From Planctomycetia bacterium (lineage in GTDB: Bacteria; Planctomycetota; Phycisphaerae; Phycisphaerales; SM1A02), in NCBI GenBank assembly GCA_009936695.1, contig JAACEA010000442.1:1-18978 (forward strand): 18,978 bases of DNA, given 5' to 3'. Both the position numbers and the translations under genes were made by a program. The notes under the pieces were generated by a model that saw only the letters and a program-made list of their open reading frames with translations, made no database searches and had not been told where the DNA came from. Shown here one piece after another: positions 1 to 8,505 of the stretch; the stretch's first letter is position 1; each line of letters begins with the position of its first letter.

Positions 1-1
1 C

Positions 2-328
2 GACGAGATGCGAAAGGACTACATCCGCCCCGCCCGAGCAAAGGGGCTTCCCGAGCGACGCGTGGCGATGGGACATGCGCTTCGCAACGCCTTCCTGCCC
101 GTCCTGAGCTATCTCGGCCCCGCCACGGCCATCGCGATGACCGGCTCGTTCGTCATCGAGAAGGTCTTTGCGGTCCCCGGAATCGGTCGCAACTTCGTGG
201 ATGCGGTCATGGCGAAGGACATCACCCTCATCATGGGCGTCGTCCTCGTCTATTCCATCCTGCTGGTGCTCTTCAACCTGATCGTCGACGTGCTCTACAG
301 CTGGATCGATCCACGCATCTCCCTCTGA
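2..328 (+). CDS. ABC transporter permease, DppB/OppB type (3' part)
   Basis: This is the C-terminal end of an inner-membrane permease of the oligopeptide/nickel (DppB/OppB) class; the 5' end lies outside the window, and the frame is open from base 2. The visible text starts just before the cytoplasmic EAA-type loop (YIRPARAKGL, then a GHALRNAFLP stretch), which in this family contacts the ABC ATPase. It continues through a hydrophobic segment, the family-typical VFAVPGIGRNFVDAV turn, and a last transmembrane helix (IMGVVLVYSILLVLFNLIV) ending in the usual YSWIDPRI tail. About a third of a normal 300-340 residue permease is present. Its substrate cannot be told from this piece. The DppC-type partner is not downstream: the next gene is on the other strand, so any partner and the ATPases would lie before the window. 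The family call is firm; the specific substrate is unknown. Confidence 0.93.
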   Translation, partial: DEMRKDYIRPARAKGLPERRVAMGHALRNAFLPVLSYLGPATAIAMTGSFVIEKVFAVPGIGRNFVDAVMAKDITLIMGVVLVYSILLVLFNLIVDVLYSWIDPRISL

Positions 329-358
329 TCGACCTGTGGAGGTTCTCGCCGACGCGGA

Positions 359-1039
359 TCAGGCGTCGCCCATCGCCGCCTCGACGTCGGCGAGCAATCG
401 TCGCTCCATGGCTTCGTCCCGACCGACCGGCGTCCACAATCCCGGACTCCTGGTCGTGCCGTCCTCGGGCGAGATCGTCTCCATCGGGTTGGTCGCGTAG
501 GTCCGCCCGACTCGACTCCAGGTGCCTCGGCGGAGTCCGGTCCGATGCTCCCGCTCGACGTACACCCAGACGCGAAGTTCCACCCGCCCATCGAACGTCT
601 CGAGGTCGGTGAGCCGAAGCTCGCCTTCGGTCGAACCGGGGAGCGGAGGCCCGACCAATGCCGCATCGCCCGTCGGTTCGGGAGGAACGAAGTCGACGGG
701 AAGAAACTCGAATCGAACCCGCCGCCGTTCCTTGTTCAGGGTGCTCGAACCCCACTGATCCAGATCGGAATTGTCGACCCGCCACGGCTCGAGCACGCTT
801 CCCGCAAGTCTGGGCCGTGCTTCGATGACTCCACCGGTCCGATCGGTGAGCACCGGTGGCATGCCCTGCCTTCGAACGGCCTCACCGGCAGCGTCGAACG
901 CCTGGTCGTATCGATCCGAGCGGAACTCGAGTCGATCCGGGCCCGACGATGTGCAGCCTGATGCGATCCCGACGGCGAAGGTGGCGATCACGACGCGTCG
1001 TACTCGAGAAATCAGGGTGGCGATGGGAGCGGAACTCAT
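359..1039 (-). CDS. Predicted lipoprotein of unknown function
   Basis: A 226-residue protein that I cannot assign to a named family. It opens with a basic N-terminus (SRVRR), a hydrophobic stretch (VVIATFAVGIASG) and a lipobox A-S-G-C with the lipidated cysteine at about residue 29, so it should be exported and anchored to a membrane by a lipid. The mature part is soluble and charged, with no further membrane segment. A YDQAFDAAGEAVRRQG helix followed by LTDRTGGVIEARP resembles small planctomycete lipoproteins that begin with a helix and a 'DRxxGxIxxxP' strand; that resemblance is from memory and weak. The ATG lies 7 bases after a TAGGCT hexamer and has no Shine-Dalgarno sequence, suggesting a leaderless message. 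The stop faces the end of the permease gene 30 bases away. Real gene: likely. Function: unknown. Confidence 0.8.
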   Translation of the reverse strand: MSSAPIATLISRVRRVVIATFAVGIASGCTSSGPDRLEFRSDRYDQAFDAAGEAVRRQGMPPVLTDRTGGVIEARPRLAGSVLEPWRVDNSDLDQWGSSTLNKERRRVRFEFLPVDFVPPEPTGDAALVGPPLPGSTEGELRLTDLETFDGRVELRVWVYVEREHRTGLRRGTWSRVGRTYATNPMETISPEDGTTRSPGLWTPVGRDEAMERRLLADVEAAMGDA

Positions 1040-1052
1040 GGTCGGAAGCCTA
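1040..1052 (-). promoter_or_regulatory. Candidate leaderless promoter of the lipoprotein gene
   Basis: Read on the minus strand, TAGGCT (1052-1047) is followed by 7 bases and then the ATG at 1039. A TAnnnT -10 element at this distance would start transcription at or next to the A of the start codon. No good -35 is seen 16-18 bases upstream and no ribosome binding site lies between. The same arrangement occurs before two other ATGs in the window. Confidence 0.4.
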
Positions 1053-1217
1053 TCTCAGGAGACCAGGGAAGGCGGTCCTCGCGGATTGCGACGAAACCGG
1101 ATGACAATTGCCCTCGAATCCCTCGGAGACGATGAACCATCGTCCGCCCCCGACGTCCCAAGGGTGGGAGATTCCGCTTGGGCCGCGGTTATCGGGCCAA
1201 GGAACCGCCGGTCGAAC

Positions 1218-1245
1218 TTGACCTGCGTCACGCGGATTCTACGCT
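1218..1245 (+). promoter_or_regulatory. Promoter of the multiheme cytochrome gene
   Basis: TTGACC at 1218-1223 and TACGCT at 1240-1245 are separated by 16 bases. Both fit a housekeeping-sigma promoter, and the -10 hexamer is identical to those of the secretin and STAS promoters in this window. Transcription would start near 1252, giving a leader of about 75 bases before the ATG at 1327. The 1040-1217 stretch otherwise shows nothing I can name. Confidence 0.55.
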
Positions 1246-1326
1246 TCTCCGGGCGATTTCAGTACCCGCCGTGCTCGAGCGGCTTCGATCCAGGACCTTG
1301 ACCGACACAGATTGGCAATTGAACGC

Positions 1327-3300
1327 ATGACTCGCAGATTCCCCGGCCATCCGTCGAAGCTTCGGACGCAGGTGATGCTCGCCACAGCGACCTCCCTGGT
1401 CGCAGCGGCGATCATCGCCCCCTTCGCCATGGGTGAGAAGGGTGGTGGCGGTGACGAGCAGAACCAGCTTCCGACCTCGCTCGAGGATTTCCAGGGACCC
1501 GGCACCCAGCCGAATTCGGATTCGCTCGAGTTCCGTCGGATCTACTCCTCGGTGAACTGCATGTTCTGCCACGGTGACTACGGGCTCGAGGTGCCACCGT
1601 ACGACACCTGGGTGGTCAGCCTGATGGCCCAGTCCGCCCGTGACCCGGTCTTCCACGCCGGGCTCACCATCGCGAACCAGGATGCCGACAAGGCCGGCGC
1701 CTTCTGCTTCAAATGCCACGTCCCCGCCGCCCACTACCGCGAGGAAGGCCAGGACGGGCAGCTCCCGGAGTTCGACGAGGAGCTGATGGACGGCATCAAC
1801 TGCAATTTCTGCCACCGGGTCGTCAGTCCCACGGGTGGCGCGATGGGATACCCCGGCGACGTCGAGGACCCGGACGCTCCGATCCTCGCGGAGATCGTGG
1901 CGGACGGCCTGATGCCCCCGCGTCCCGGCAACGGGGCCATGATCGTGGATCCACTCGACGTCCGGCGCGGTCCCTACGACGACGTGCCGGCGAACTATCA
2001 CGGCTACGACGAATTCGGATCGCAGATCCCGATCATCACCTCGCCGTTCCACCGCGACAGCACGTTCTGCGGCGGATGCCATGACGTGAGCAATCCGGTC
2101 TTCACCCTCGACCCGAAGACGAACAAGGGCGTGCTGAACCCGATGGGCGAACCCCATCCGACCAACGACACCCACGACATGGTGGCCGAGCAGCGGACCT
2201 ACTCGGAGTGGCTGAACAGCGACTTCGCGGAGGGCGGCGTGGTGTTCGAGGACGGCCGCTTCGGCGGCGCGCTCCCGGACGACGCCGCGATCGCCAGCTG
2301 CCAGGACTGTCACATGCCCCCGCAGGTCGGCGGTGCATGCGGGTTCTACACCGGCCCTCCGTTCTTCGAACGACCGGATGTCGGCGCCCACTCCTTCGCC
2401 GGCGGCAACACCTGGGTCCTCGATGCGATCGCCGAATCGATGGGCGTCGACGCGGACTACTACGGCCTCACGCAGGATCGTCGCGAAGCCGCCAACGCGC
2501 GAACGGAGCAGATGCTCCGGGACGCCAGCGACATGGAGCTCACCTTCGAAGGCGACGAACTCACGGTCCGGATCATCAATCAGGGCGGACACTCGCTCCC
2601 CACCGGCTATCCGGAGGGGCGCCGGATGTGGATCAACGTCAAGTACGTCGACGCGGCCGGCCAGATCATCGACGAGCGGGGCGAGTACGACTTCGAGACC
2701 GCCGAGCTCGAGACCACCGACACCAAGGTCTACGAGAAGAAGATGGGAATCACGCCCGACGTGGCGAAGCTCGCCAACGTGCCGGCCGGCGAGTCGTTCC
2801 ATCTCGTTCTGAACAACGAGATCCTCTTCGACAACCGCATTCCCCCCCGAGGCTTCACGAACGCGAAGTTCGCGGCCTTCGGCGGCGGCCCCAAGGGCGT
2901 CGAGTACGCCGACGGCCAGTACTGGGACGACACGACCTTCGACATCCCCGAAGGCGCGGTCGAAGCGGTCGCCACCCTGTACTTCCAGACGTCCTCCCGC
3001 GAGTACATGGAGTTCCTTCGCGACTACAACGTGACCGACGACAAGGGCCAGATCGCCTACGACCTCTGGGTCTCCCAGGGCAAGAGCGCCCCGCTCGCGA
3101 TGGACGTGATGACGATCGAACTCGAGGCGGGCGTCCCCGGCGATCTCAATGGCGACGGCATCGTCTCCGGCGCCGACGTCGGCATCCTGCTCGTCCAGTG
3201 GGGTCCCTGCACCGGAGACTGCACCGCGGACTTCAACGCCGACGGCATCGTCGACGGTGGTGACTTCGGCATCCTGCTGACCTACTGGTTCGGCGGCTGA
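1327..3300 (+). CDS. Exported five-heme cytochrome c with C-terminal dockerin-like repeats
   Basis: A 657-residue exported electron-transfer protein. After a basic start, a hydrophobic segment (about residues 16-36) acts as signal peptide. Five CXXCH heme-attachment sites follow: CMFCH (78-82), CFKCH (127-131), CNFCH (159-163), CGGCH (248-252) and CQDCH (325-329). The next part carries a [16 protein letters not shown] block seen in other multiheme cytochromes of the c554-like kind, then a probable beta-sandwich. The last 55 residues hold two calcium-loop repeats ([12 protein letters not shown] and [12 protein letters not shown]), each followed by an aliphatic helix ending in W, with a CTGDC pair between; this dockerin-like tail is common on exported planctomycete proteins. 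I chose ATG 1327 over an in-frame TTG at 1312. The redox partner and substrate are unknown; no other cytochrome or maturation gene is near. Confidence 0.9.
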   Translation: MTRRFPGHPSKLRTQVMLATATSLVAAAIIAPFAMGEKGGGGDEQNQLPTSLEDFQGPGTQPNSDSLEFRRIYSSVNCMFCHGDYGLEVPPYDTWVVSLMAQSARDPVFHAGLTIANQDADKAGAFCFKCHVPAAHYREEGQDGQLPEFDEELMDGINCNFCHRVVSPTGGAMGYPGDVEDPDAPILAEIVADGLMPPRPGNGAMIVDPLDVRRGPYDDVPANYHGYDEFGSQIPIITSPFHRDSTFCGGCHDVSNPVFTLDPKTNKGVLNPMGEPHPTNDTHDMVAEQRTYSEWLNSDFAEGGVVFEDGRFGGALPDDAAIASCQDCHMPPQVGGACGFYTGPPFFERPDVGAHSFAGGNTWVLDAIAESMGVDADYYGLTQDRREAANARTEQMLRDASDMELTFEGDELTVRIINQGGHSLPTGYPEGRRMWINVKYVDAAGQIIDERGEYDFETAELETTDTKVYEKKMGITPDVAKLANVPAGESFHLVLNNEILFDNRIPPRGFTNAKFAAFGGGPKGVEYADGQYWDDTTFDIPEGAVEAVATLYFQTSSREYMEFLRDYNVTDDKGQIAYDLWVSQGKSAPLAMDVMTIELEAGVPGDLNGDGIVSGADVGILLVQWGPCTGDCTADFNADGIVDGGDFGILLTYWFGG

Positions 3301-3344
3301 ATCCGCCGCACCTCCGAGGCGGGTCGCCGCGGACGTCGATGAGC

Positions 3345-3390
3345 ATGAACAGGCCGGATCGATCCCGTCGGATCGATCCGGCCTGTTCAT
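3345..3390. terminator. Perfect 21-bp hairpin between convergent genes
   Basis: Bases 3345-3365 and 3370-3390 are exact reverse complements, separated by the four-base loop CGTC. The stem contains GGCCGGATCGATCC. It lies between the stops of the cytochrome gene (3300) and the ABC-2 permease gene (3403), so it probably ends both transcripts. Neither side has a U-run, so it is either a U-less terminator or an RNA 3'-end protection hairpin. Confidence 0.75.
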
Positions 3391-3402
3391 CCATCGAACC
3401 GC

Positions 3403-5217
3403 TCACCGGGTGCCGGCGAGTCGACGGACCGTCATCATGAACGACCGCTTCATGCTCGCATGCATCGCGTAGACGATCAGGCCGTAGATCACCGCCGCGA
3501 TCGCCGCCCCGACCAGCATCGAGACGCCGCTGTCGTCGCCTTCGCGAATCGTCTCGGAGATCGTGCTCTCGGGGATGAATGCGGCGGCGACGAGGTTGAA
3601 CGGGCTGATCGATGAGATCGCGGATCCGAGGAACGGAATGCCGTTGCCGCTCGCGACCCCGCAGAGCCCGATCACCCCGGTGACCGTGAAGACCACGAGC
3701 ACCGCGGCGATGATCGAGCCGATGGTCCCCTTGCTCCGGATCGACCACTGAAGCCCGACCATGACGGTGAACGCGACGAAGGCGGGCATGAGCAGCACCA
3801 TTCCGATCACCGACGACACCTGCAGCAACGGAACCGCCCGGGTCGCCGTGCCGACCGCGACCGACGCCGTCGTCGCGGTCGGGCGAGCGAGCGCATAGAC
3901 GAGGATGATCGCCATGGAGATCACCGGCAGCACGAGCATGGGGAGCAGGTACTGCACGAGCCCCCGGAGTTTTCCCGCGAGATAGGGACCGGGCTGCATC
4001 GGCGTCGTGAGGATGAGATCGAGCGTGCCATCCTCACGCTCCCGACTCACCGCAGTCGCGCTCATGTTCACCGCCGCGAGCACCACGATGGTGATCTCCG
4101 CCGCGACGATGGCGAGCGCCGTCACGCGAAGGTCCATGATGGTGATCGAACCGACGTGGAACAGCCAGAGCACGAGGAGCGTCGCGATGCCGCCCGCGGC
4201 GATGAAGCCCCAGCGACCGAGCACGCCCGCCACGGAGAGCGACCGCGAACTCGTCTCTCGCCAGGCGATGGGGTTCTGGCTCGGCGTCCGCGGCTCGCGA
4301 CCTTCCCCACCGGCGCCACCGAGGCGAAGGAACCGGCGGTACCAGGGCACCTGGCCGACCTTGGCGCCGATGACGCGAAGCCGGGCCGTGGAATAGACGA
4401 TGAGCAGCAGACTGGACAGGACCGAGAGCCACGCGAAGGACGCCACCGGTCGCCCCAACCACCATCGCTGCAACCACCCCACGTCCGGATCCACCGACCG
4501 AGGCACGTAGCTGTTGCTGAGCAGGAGACTCTCGAGCGCCAGGAACGGGTTCAAGGGGGTCATGATCGTGGTCGACGTCGCGAGGCTCCCCACCGATACC
4601 GGGGCGCGAAGCCGGTTGTCGATCAACCACGTCAGAAAGAGATAGATCACCACCGAGACGTAGAAGGCGAAGACGGCGCGTCGGCCCGCGGACCGGGTGA
4701 CGCTGAGCGTCACCGCGACCGCCGCCACCACCAGGGCGCTGCACCCAGCGACCACGTAGCTCTGCGCGATCGACTCGCCGGGCACGCCGCCGAAGGTCTG
4801 GATGAACAGGAACAGCGGAAGCGAGGAGACCAGCAGTGCGAGAATGAAGAACAGCCGCCCGAAGAGATTTCCCAGCACGATCTGGAGGGCGTTCAGGGGC
4901 GTGGTCAGCAGGATGTCCCAGGTTCGGGGATTCGCCTCCTGCGCGATCGCGCCGGCCATGAACACGGGCGTGAGGAGGCAGATCAGAAAGACCTGACCGA
5001 AGGCCACGATCGTGAACGCCGACGCCCCTCGCTGCGCCAGCTCCCGCAGGCTGGAGGTCGGCCCGATGAGGGCGAGCAGGAGGATCGCGATCAGGGCGGC
5101 CAGATAGCCACTCCGGAGATACAGGTGCCGCATCCGGGTCGATCCGCCCTGGATGAGCCGAATGCAGATGGGATTCGTCGGAAGCAGGTCGAGGGCCCAC
5201 TGAATGACGGCTGGCAT
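3403..5217 (-). CDS. ABC-2 type transporter permease, two fused halves
   Basis: A 604-residue integral membrane protein made of two similar halves. Each half opens with an N-P-I...R segment (TNPICIR at 14-20; QNPIAWR at 314-320) followed by a first membrane helix. Each then shows the family's cytoplasmic signature: QEANPRTWDILLTTPL (93-108) in half one and REREDGTLDLILTTPM (392-407) in half two. About a dozen hydrophobic segments are visible in all, for example 38-52, 70-90, 122-140, 155-171, 181-199, 261-275, 336-354, 365-384, 422-443, 470-489, 499-520 and 567-586. ABC-2 permeases move drugs, polysaccharides or other cargo with a separate ATPase, and normally two copies pair, so a fusion could supply both. 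No ATPase gene adjoins it. The ATG start has no clear Shine-Dalgarno. The family is firm; the cargo is unknown. Confidence 0.9.
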   Translation of the reverse strand: MPAVIQWALDLLPTNPICIRLIQGGSTRMRHLYLRSGYLAALIAILLLALIGPTSSLRELAQRGASAFTIVAFGQVFLICLLTPVFMAGAIAQEANPRTWDILLTTPLNALQIVLGNLFGRLFFILALLVSSLPLFLFIQTFGGVPGESIAQSYVVAGCSALVVAAVAVTLSVTRSAGRRAVFAFYVSVVIYLFLTWLIDNRLRAPVSVGSLATSTTIMTPLNPFLALESLLLSNSYVPRSVDPDVGWLQRWWLGRPVASFAWLSVLSSLLLIVYSTARLRVIGAKVGQVPWYRRFLRLGGAGGEGREPRTPSQNPIAWRETSSRSLSVAGVLGRWGFIAAGGIATLLVLWLFHVGSITIMDLRVTALAIVAAEITIVVLAAVNMSATAVSREREDGTLDLILTTPMQPGPYLAGKLRGLVQYLLPMLVLPVISMAIILVYALARPTATTASVAVGTATRAVPLLQVSSVIGMVLLMPAFVAFTVMVGLQWSIRSKGTIGSIIAAVLVVFTVTGVIGLCGVASGNGIPFLGSAISSISPFNLVAAAFIPESTISETIREGDDSGVSMLVGAAIAAVIYGLIVYAMHASMKRSFMMTVRRLAGTR

Positions 5218-5877
5218 GCTGGGACGTCCGGAATCTTTGGCTGGAATCCCTGTTTCGGAGACTTCAGGGCTTGCTGGATCGATGGTACCGGTCCCGTTCG
5301 CGGTTCGGAACGAACGCGGAACGAGGTGTCCGCAGGTCTTGACAGACTCCGGGCCGCCGCAATACTACAAGGGCAACTACCGGTACGGCTCGCGCGGCGG
5401 GTCGCCGGTTCATACGGCAATCCCGACCCTGGGTCGGGTGACGACCGATCTCTCGTCCGGCGATCCAGATCCACACGTTCCGCCAGGTTGGTGGAAACCC
5501 GATCCAGACGTCGAACGACAGGTCCAAGGCCTTCCACGCTCCGCGTGGTCGAGCCCGCCTCCGGCTTCGGATGGTGGTGACCTGGATAGATTGAATGCTG
5601 ATTCTTGTTCCGCTGGTGGCCCGTTCTTCCGTTCCTTCCCGGAGTCGTTTCCGCATCGAGCAGTTCTGATTCACGCTCCATGAACCGTCTCAAACGCCGC
5701 TGAAGCTGCGCTCAACGCCCCTCAGCGATCTCTGAGGCGACGGATTCGACCCCGCCGACGCTTCGCACCTGCGAATTCGCTCGGACGCCCCCGGTCTTCG
5801 ATACAAGAGTCGAAAGCATGTCACCCTGCGCCCCCGGACAATCGTCCGCGACGGTCGTTTCCTCGCTGGAGGGTGGC
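5218..5877. other. 660-base gap with hairpins; no convincing ORF
   Basis: This gap between divergent genes holds no ORF with recognisable protein features on either strand. It does hold a good promoter (5339-5366, +) followed by several hairpins: 5395-5399/5403-5407, an 8-bp palindrome 5422-5429/5431-5438, a bulged stem 5477-5484/5490-5498 and 5534-5539/5543-5548. A 9-base direct repeat, CGATCCAGA, occurs at 5461 and 5500. It could be a long leader of rny or a separate small RNA. I looked for RNase P RNA, tmRNA, SRP RNA and 6S RNA landmarks and did not recognise any of them. Confidence 0.45.
5339..5366 (+). promoter_or_regulatory. Candidate promoter upstream of rny
   Basis: A perfect -35 TTGACA (5339-5344), a 16-base spacer and AATACT (5361-5366, four of six matches to TATAAT). 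Start of transcription is expected near 5373, about 505 bases before the rny ATG, so the transcript would include the hairpin-rich stretch. Whether it reaches rny or ends earlier is not visible. Confidence 0.45.
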
Positions 5878-7467
5878 ATGAATTCGATCCCGCTCCTATT
5901 CGCACTCGAATCCCAGGACTTCATCGGATTCGGTATTGCGGCGGCCGTTGGTGCCGTCCTGTCCTGGCTTCTGATCACCGCCACCACCGGAAAGTCGATC
6001 GGAACCGCGAAGGCCGAGGCTGCAACGATCATCGAGGCGGCCCGCAGTGAGGCTCAGACGGCTGCCAGATCCATCGAGGCCGAGGCCGAGGCCAAGGCCA
6101 CCGAACGGCGAAAGGCCGCCGAGAAGGAATCTGCAGACCTCCTCAGCGAAGCCAAGGAGGCTCAGGCCCGCGCGAACAAGCGTGAGGAGACCCTTGATTC
6201 CAAACTGACGCAGCTCACCCGGAGGGAAGAGAAGTTCGAACGGAAGGAGACCCGGCTGGAAGAGCTCTCCCAGGAGCGAGAGGCCCTGCTTGCGCAGGCC
6301 ACCCGAACGGCGGAGGACCTCAAGGATCGACTGGCGAGCGTTGCCCAGATGTCGCGAGAGGAGGCCCAAGAGCGGCTTTTCGAGGAAATTCGCGTCGAAT
6401 CAACGCATGAAGCCGCCAAGATCGAGCAAGAAGTCATCGAGGAAGCCGAGGAGCGAGCCCGGGAGAAGAGTCGCGAGATCACGTTGCTGGCGATCCAGCG
6501 ATACGCCGCCGAAAACGTCAGCGACTCGACCGTTCGCGCCGTGAAGATCCCCTCCGACGATCTGAAGGGTCGGATCATCGGCCGCGAAGGTCGGAACATC
6601 CGAGCGATCGAGAAGGCGACCGGCGCCGATGTCATGGTCGATGACACGCCGGGCGTGATCAGCGTGTCCTGCTTCGATCGAGTCCGGCAGGCCATCGCAG
6701 CCGAGAGCCTCCAGAAACTCGTGGCGGATGGCCGGGTGCACCCCTCGAAGATCGAGGAGATCGTCGCCCAGACCAAGCGGGACATCGAGGAGCGGATCAA
6801 GCAGGTCGGCAAGGACGCCCTCGTCGAGACGGACATCCGGGGCGTCCACCCCAAGATCGCCGAAGCGATGGGCAAGATGCAGTTCCGGACCAGCTACGGC
6901 CAGAACGTGCTTCGCCATTCCATCGAAGTTGCCTTCCTCAGCCAGATGATCGCCGACCAGCTCGGACTCGACGGAACCATCGCCCGCCGGTGCGGTTTTC
7001 TCCACGACATCGGCAAGGCGATGGACCACGAGATGGAGGGTGGCCATCCCGCGATCGGCATGGAGTTCGCCCGGAAGTTCGGCGAGAAGTCCGAAGCGGT
7101 GCTCAACGCCATCGGCGGGCACCACGGCGACATCCCCGCCACGACCCCGTACACCGCGATCGTCATGGCCGCCGACGCGGTCAGCGGCGCCCGCCCCGGT
7201 GCGCGACGCGAGTCGATGGAGATGTACATCAAGCGGCTCGAGCAGCTCGAGCGAATCGCCACCGACCAGCCCTTCGTCGAGGAAGCCCACGCGATCCAGG
7301 CCGGCCGCGAAGTGCGGGTCATCCTCGACGCACGGAAGGCTGATGACGCGACGGCCCACAAGATCGCCCGTGACGTCGCGAAGCGGGTCGAGGACGAGAT
7401 GACCTTCCCCGGCGAGATCAAGGTCACGGTGCTCCGCGAGGTCCGGGCCGAGGCGATCGCACGCTAG
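5878..7467 (+). CDS. rny: Ribonuclease Y
   Basis: RNase Y is a membrane-anchored endoribonuclease that starts decay of many mRNAs. The 529-residue product has the standard order: one N-terminal transmembrane helix (IGFGIAAAVGAVLSWLLI), a long charged coiled coil rich in Glu, Lys, Arg and Ala (about residues 40-210), a KH RNA-binding domain with GRIIGREGRN from residue 231, and an HD phosphohydrolase domain whose metal-binding pair is H376-D377 (FLHDIGKAMDHE), followed by the GGHHGD and AADAVSGARPGARRES blocks. The length matches the family (about 520). I start at ATG 5878, which has GGAGGG four bases upstream; an in-frame ATG at 5818 would add 20 residues before the anchor and lacks such a site. 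The next gene begins 9 bases after the stop. The assignment is secure. Confidence 0.97.
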   Translation: MNSIPLLFALESQDFIGFGIAAAVGAVLSWLLITATTGKSIGTAKAEAATIIEAARSEAQTAARSIEAEAEAKATERRKAAEKESADLLSEAKEAQARANKREETLDSKLTQLTRREEKFERKETRLEELSQEREALLAQATRTAEDLKDRLASVAQMSREEAQERLFEEIRVESTHEAAKIEQEVIEEAEERAREKSREITLLAIQRYAAENVSDSTVRAVKIPSDDLKGRIIGREGRNIRAIEKATGADVMVDDTPGVISVSCFDRVRQAIAAESLQKLVADGRVHPSKIEEIVAQTKRDIEERIKQVGKDALVETDIRGVHPKIAEAMGKMQFRTSYGQNVLRHSIEVAFLSQMIADQLGLDGTIARRCGFLHDIGKAMDHEMEGGHPAIGMEFARKFGEKSEAVLNAIGGHHGDIPATTPYTAIVMAADAVSGARPGARRESMEMYIKRLEQLERIATDQPFVEEAHAIQAGREVRVILDARKADDATAHKIARDVAKRVEDEMTFPGEIKVTVLREVRAEAIAR

Positions 7468-7476
7468 TCTTTCCGC
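7465..7476 (+). promoter_or_regulatory. Candidate leaderless promoter of the first zinc-ribbon gene
   Basis: TAGTCT (7465-7470) followed by six bases and the ATG at 7477. The TAG is also the rny stop codon. No Shine-Dalgarno sequence lies before this ATG, so either a leaderless transcript or translation continuing from rny is needed. Confidence 0.35.
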
Positions 7477-8484
7477 ATGGCGGCAGACGTCGAACCATCG
7501 GAGTCGGGTGACCAGACGATGCCACCCGCAACCGATCCGGAGATCACGGCTGCCGTCATCGATCGCTGGCCGATCGGCCCACGATCCGCGAGCGAGGCGC
7601 TCCAACGTCATTGTTCGATGTCCCTGCCGGGGATCCTGCTCCTCGCGATCGTGGCCCCGATCTGCCTCGCCATGGCCATCTATCTGCTGGTGCTTCCAGC
7701 GTCCGTGCAGGAAGCGAGCGAGATCGCTCCCACCGTCTCGTACATTCTGATTCTGATCGCCGTCGTGGTCTCATTCGAAGTCACTCGCCAGAGCCTGCGA
7801 CGCCGACGCGCGATTCAAGTCGGCCGGCGACTGCTGGAAGTCGGTTCGGCGATCTGTCCGGGTTGCGGTTCGGATCCGTTCGACCCCGGAGGATGCTGCC
7901 GCCGCGCGCCCGTGGGCTGGTCCCCGCTCGACCTGTACGGATTCTGGCACGAGGCCACCGTCCAGCGAGCGAAGCCCGTCGCGCGACTGGCGCGCCGCGC
8001 CGGGAACGGCGGCGTCCCCTTCGGTCTCTTCTCCGATTCACGTCGCGATCGCCATGGAGACGCGGACTTTTCGACGTCCTGGAGACGCCCTCGCGGCCCA
8101 TACGGGACCTCGCTCCGTCTGCCTCGGGCGAATCCGGCCGCGAAGGCCATGCGATCGATCGGCCGATGGTGGCCCGTCCTCTCGCCCTTGTGGTTCGTCC
8201 TGCTCACGATCGTGGTCCTTCCCCGCCTCCTTTCCCTGAGCGCGGGCGGCCTCTCCACGATGGGCTGGATCTTCCTGGGGATCGTGGTGATCGGTGGAGT
8301 GTGGGGCCTCGTCGCCTTCCTGCGGCGGGTGCGCGATCGATCCGAATCGGGGCTCCTGACTGCTCCTCGCTGCAACGCCTGCCGGTATCGGCTTCATCCG
8401 CCGTTTCCCGACGCCTGCCCCGAGTGTGGCGTGGAGATTCTCACGGCACAGGACGTCACGCTCATTCCCTACCGAGTGGAATGA
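7477..8484 (+). CDS. Membrane protein with two cysteine clusters, paralogue of the next gene
   Basis: A 335-residue protein of no family I recognise. Order: a hydrophilic N-terminus; two membrane helices (about 49-73 and 85-102); a cytoplasmic-looking segment with C127-P-G-C130, P134-F135 and C140-C141, then W148-S, D152-L153 and F156-W157-H158; a basic linker; two more helices (about 231-247 and 261-284); and a C-terminal zinc ribbon C299-x2-C302...C314-x2-C317. The first cluster recurs with identical spacing in the following gene, so the two are paralogues. The ribbon near the C-terminus resembles the short zinc ribbons found on many bacterial membrane proteins; the CxxC/CC cluster with its FWH end is not one I know. 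It follows rny by 9 bases and may be transcribed with it or from its own TAGTCT element. Possible roles such as metal sensing or membrane scaffold are speculation. Confidence 0.82.
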   Translation: MAADVEPSESGDQTMPPATDPEITAAVIDRWPIGPRSASEALQRHCSMSLPGILLLAIVAPICLAMAIYLLVLPASVQEASEIAPTVSYILILIAVVVSFEVTRQSLRRRRAIQVGRRLLEVGSAICPGCGSDPFDPGGCCRRAPVGWSPLDLYGFWHEATVQRAKPVARLARRAGNGGVPFGLFSDSRRDRHGDADFSTSWRRPRGPYGTSLRLPRANPAAKAMRSIGRWWPVLSPLWFVLLTIVVLPRLLSLSAGGLSTMGWIFLGIVVIGGVWGLVAFLRRVRDRSESGLLTAPRCNACRYRLHPPFPDACPECGVEILTAQDVTLIPYRVE

Positions 8485-8505
8485 TCGCACCCGGTTCGTT
8501 CGGCC

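Noticed and set aside
1312..1326. In-frame TTG start five codons before the cytochrome ATG
   Set aside because: ATG is the commoner start, neither has a clear ribosome site, and the extra residues add nothing to the signal peptide. It remains possible.
1228..3390. 720-codon open frame on the minus strand opposite the cytochrome gene
   Set aside because: It is an antisense shadow of GC-rich third positions. Its text is a monotone of Val, Gly, Arg and Asp with no domain, while the plus strand has five heme sites and a signal peptide.
5373..5610. RNase P RNA, tmRNA, SRP RNA or 6S RNA
   Set aside because: I did not see the conserved landmarks of these RNAs; only generic hairpins are present, so no family is named.
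5204..5683. Plus- and minus-strand frames of 130-200 codons in the gap before rny
   Set aside because: Composition is Pro/Arg/Ser-rich without motif, starts lie inside the neighbouring gene or lack ribosome sites, and frames on both strands are equally open.
5818..5877. Upstream ATG for rny
   Set aside because: It has no ribosome site and would put 20 polar residues before the membrane anchor; ATG 5878 has GGAGGG at good spacing.
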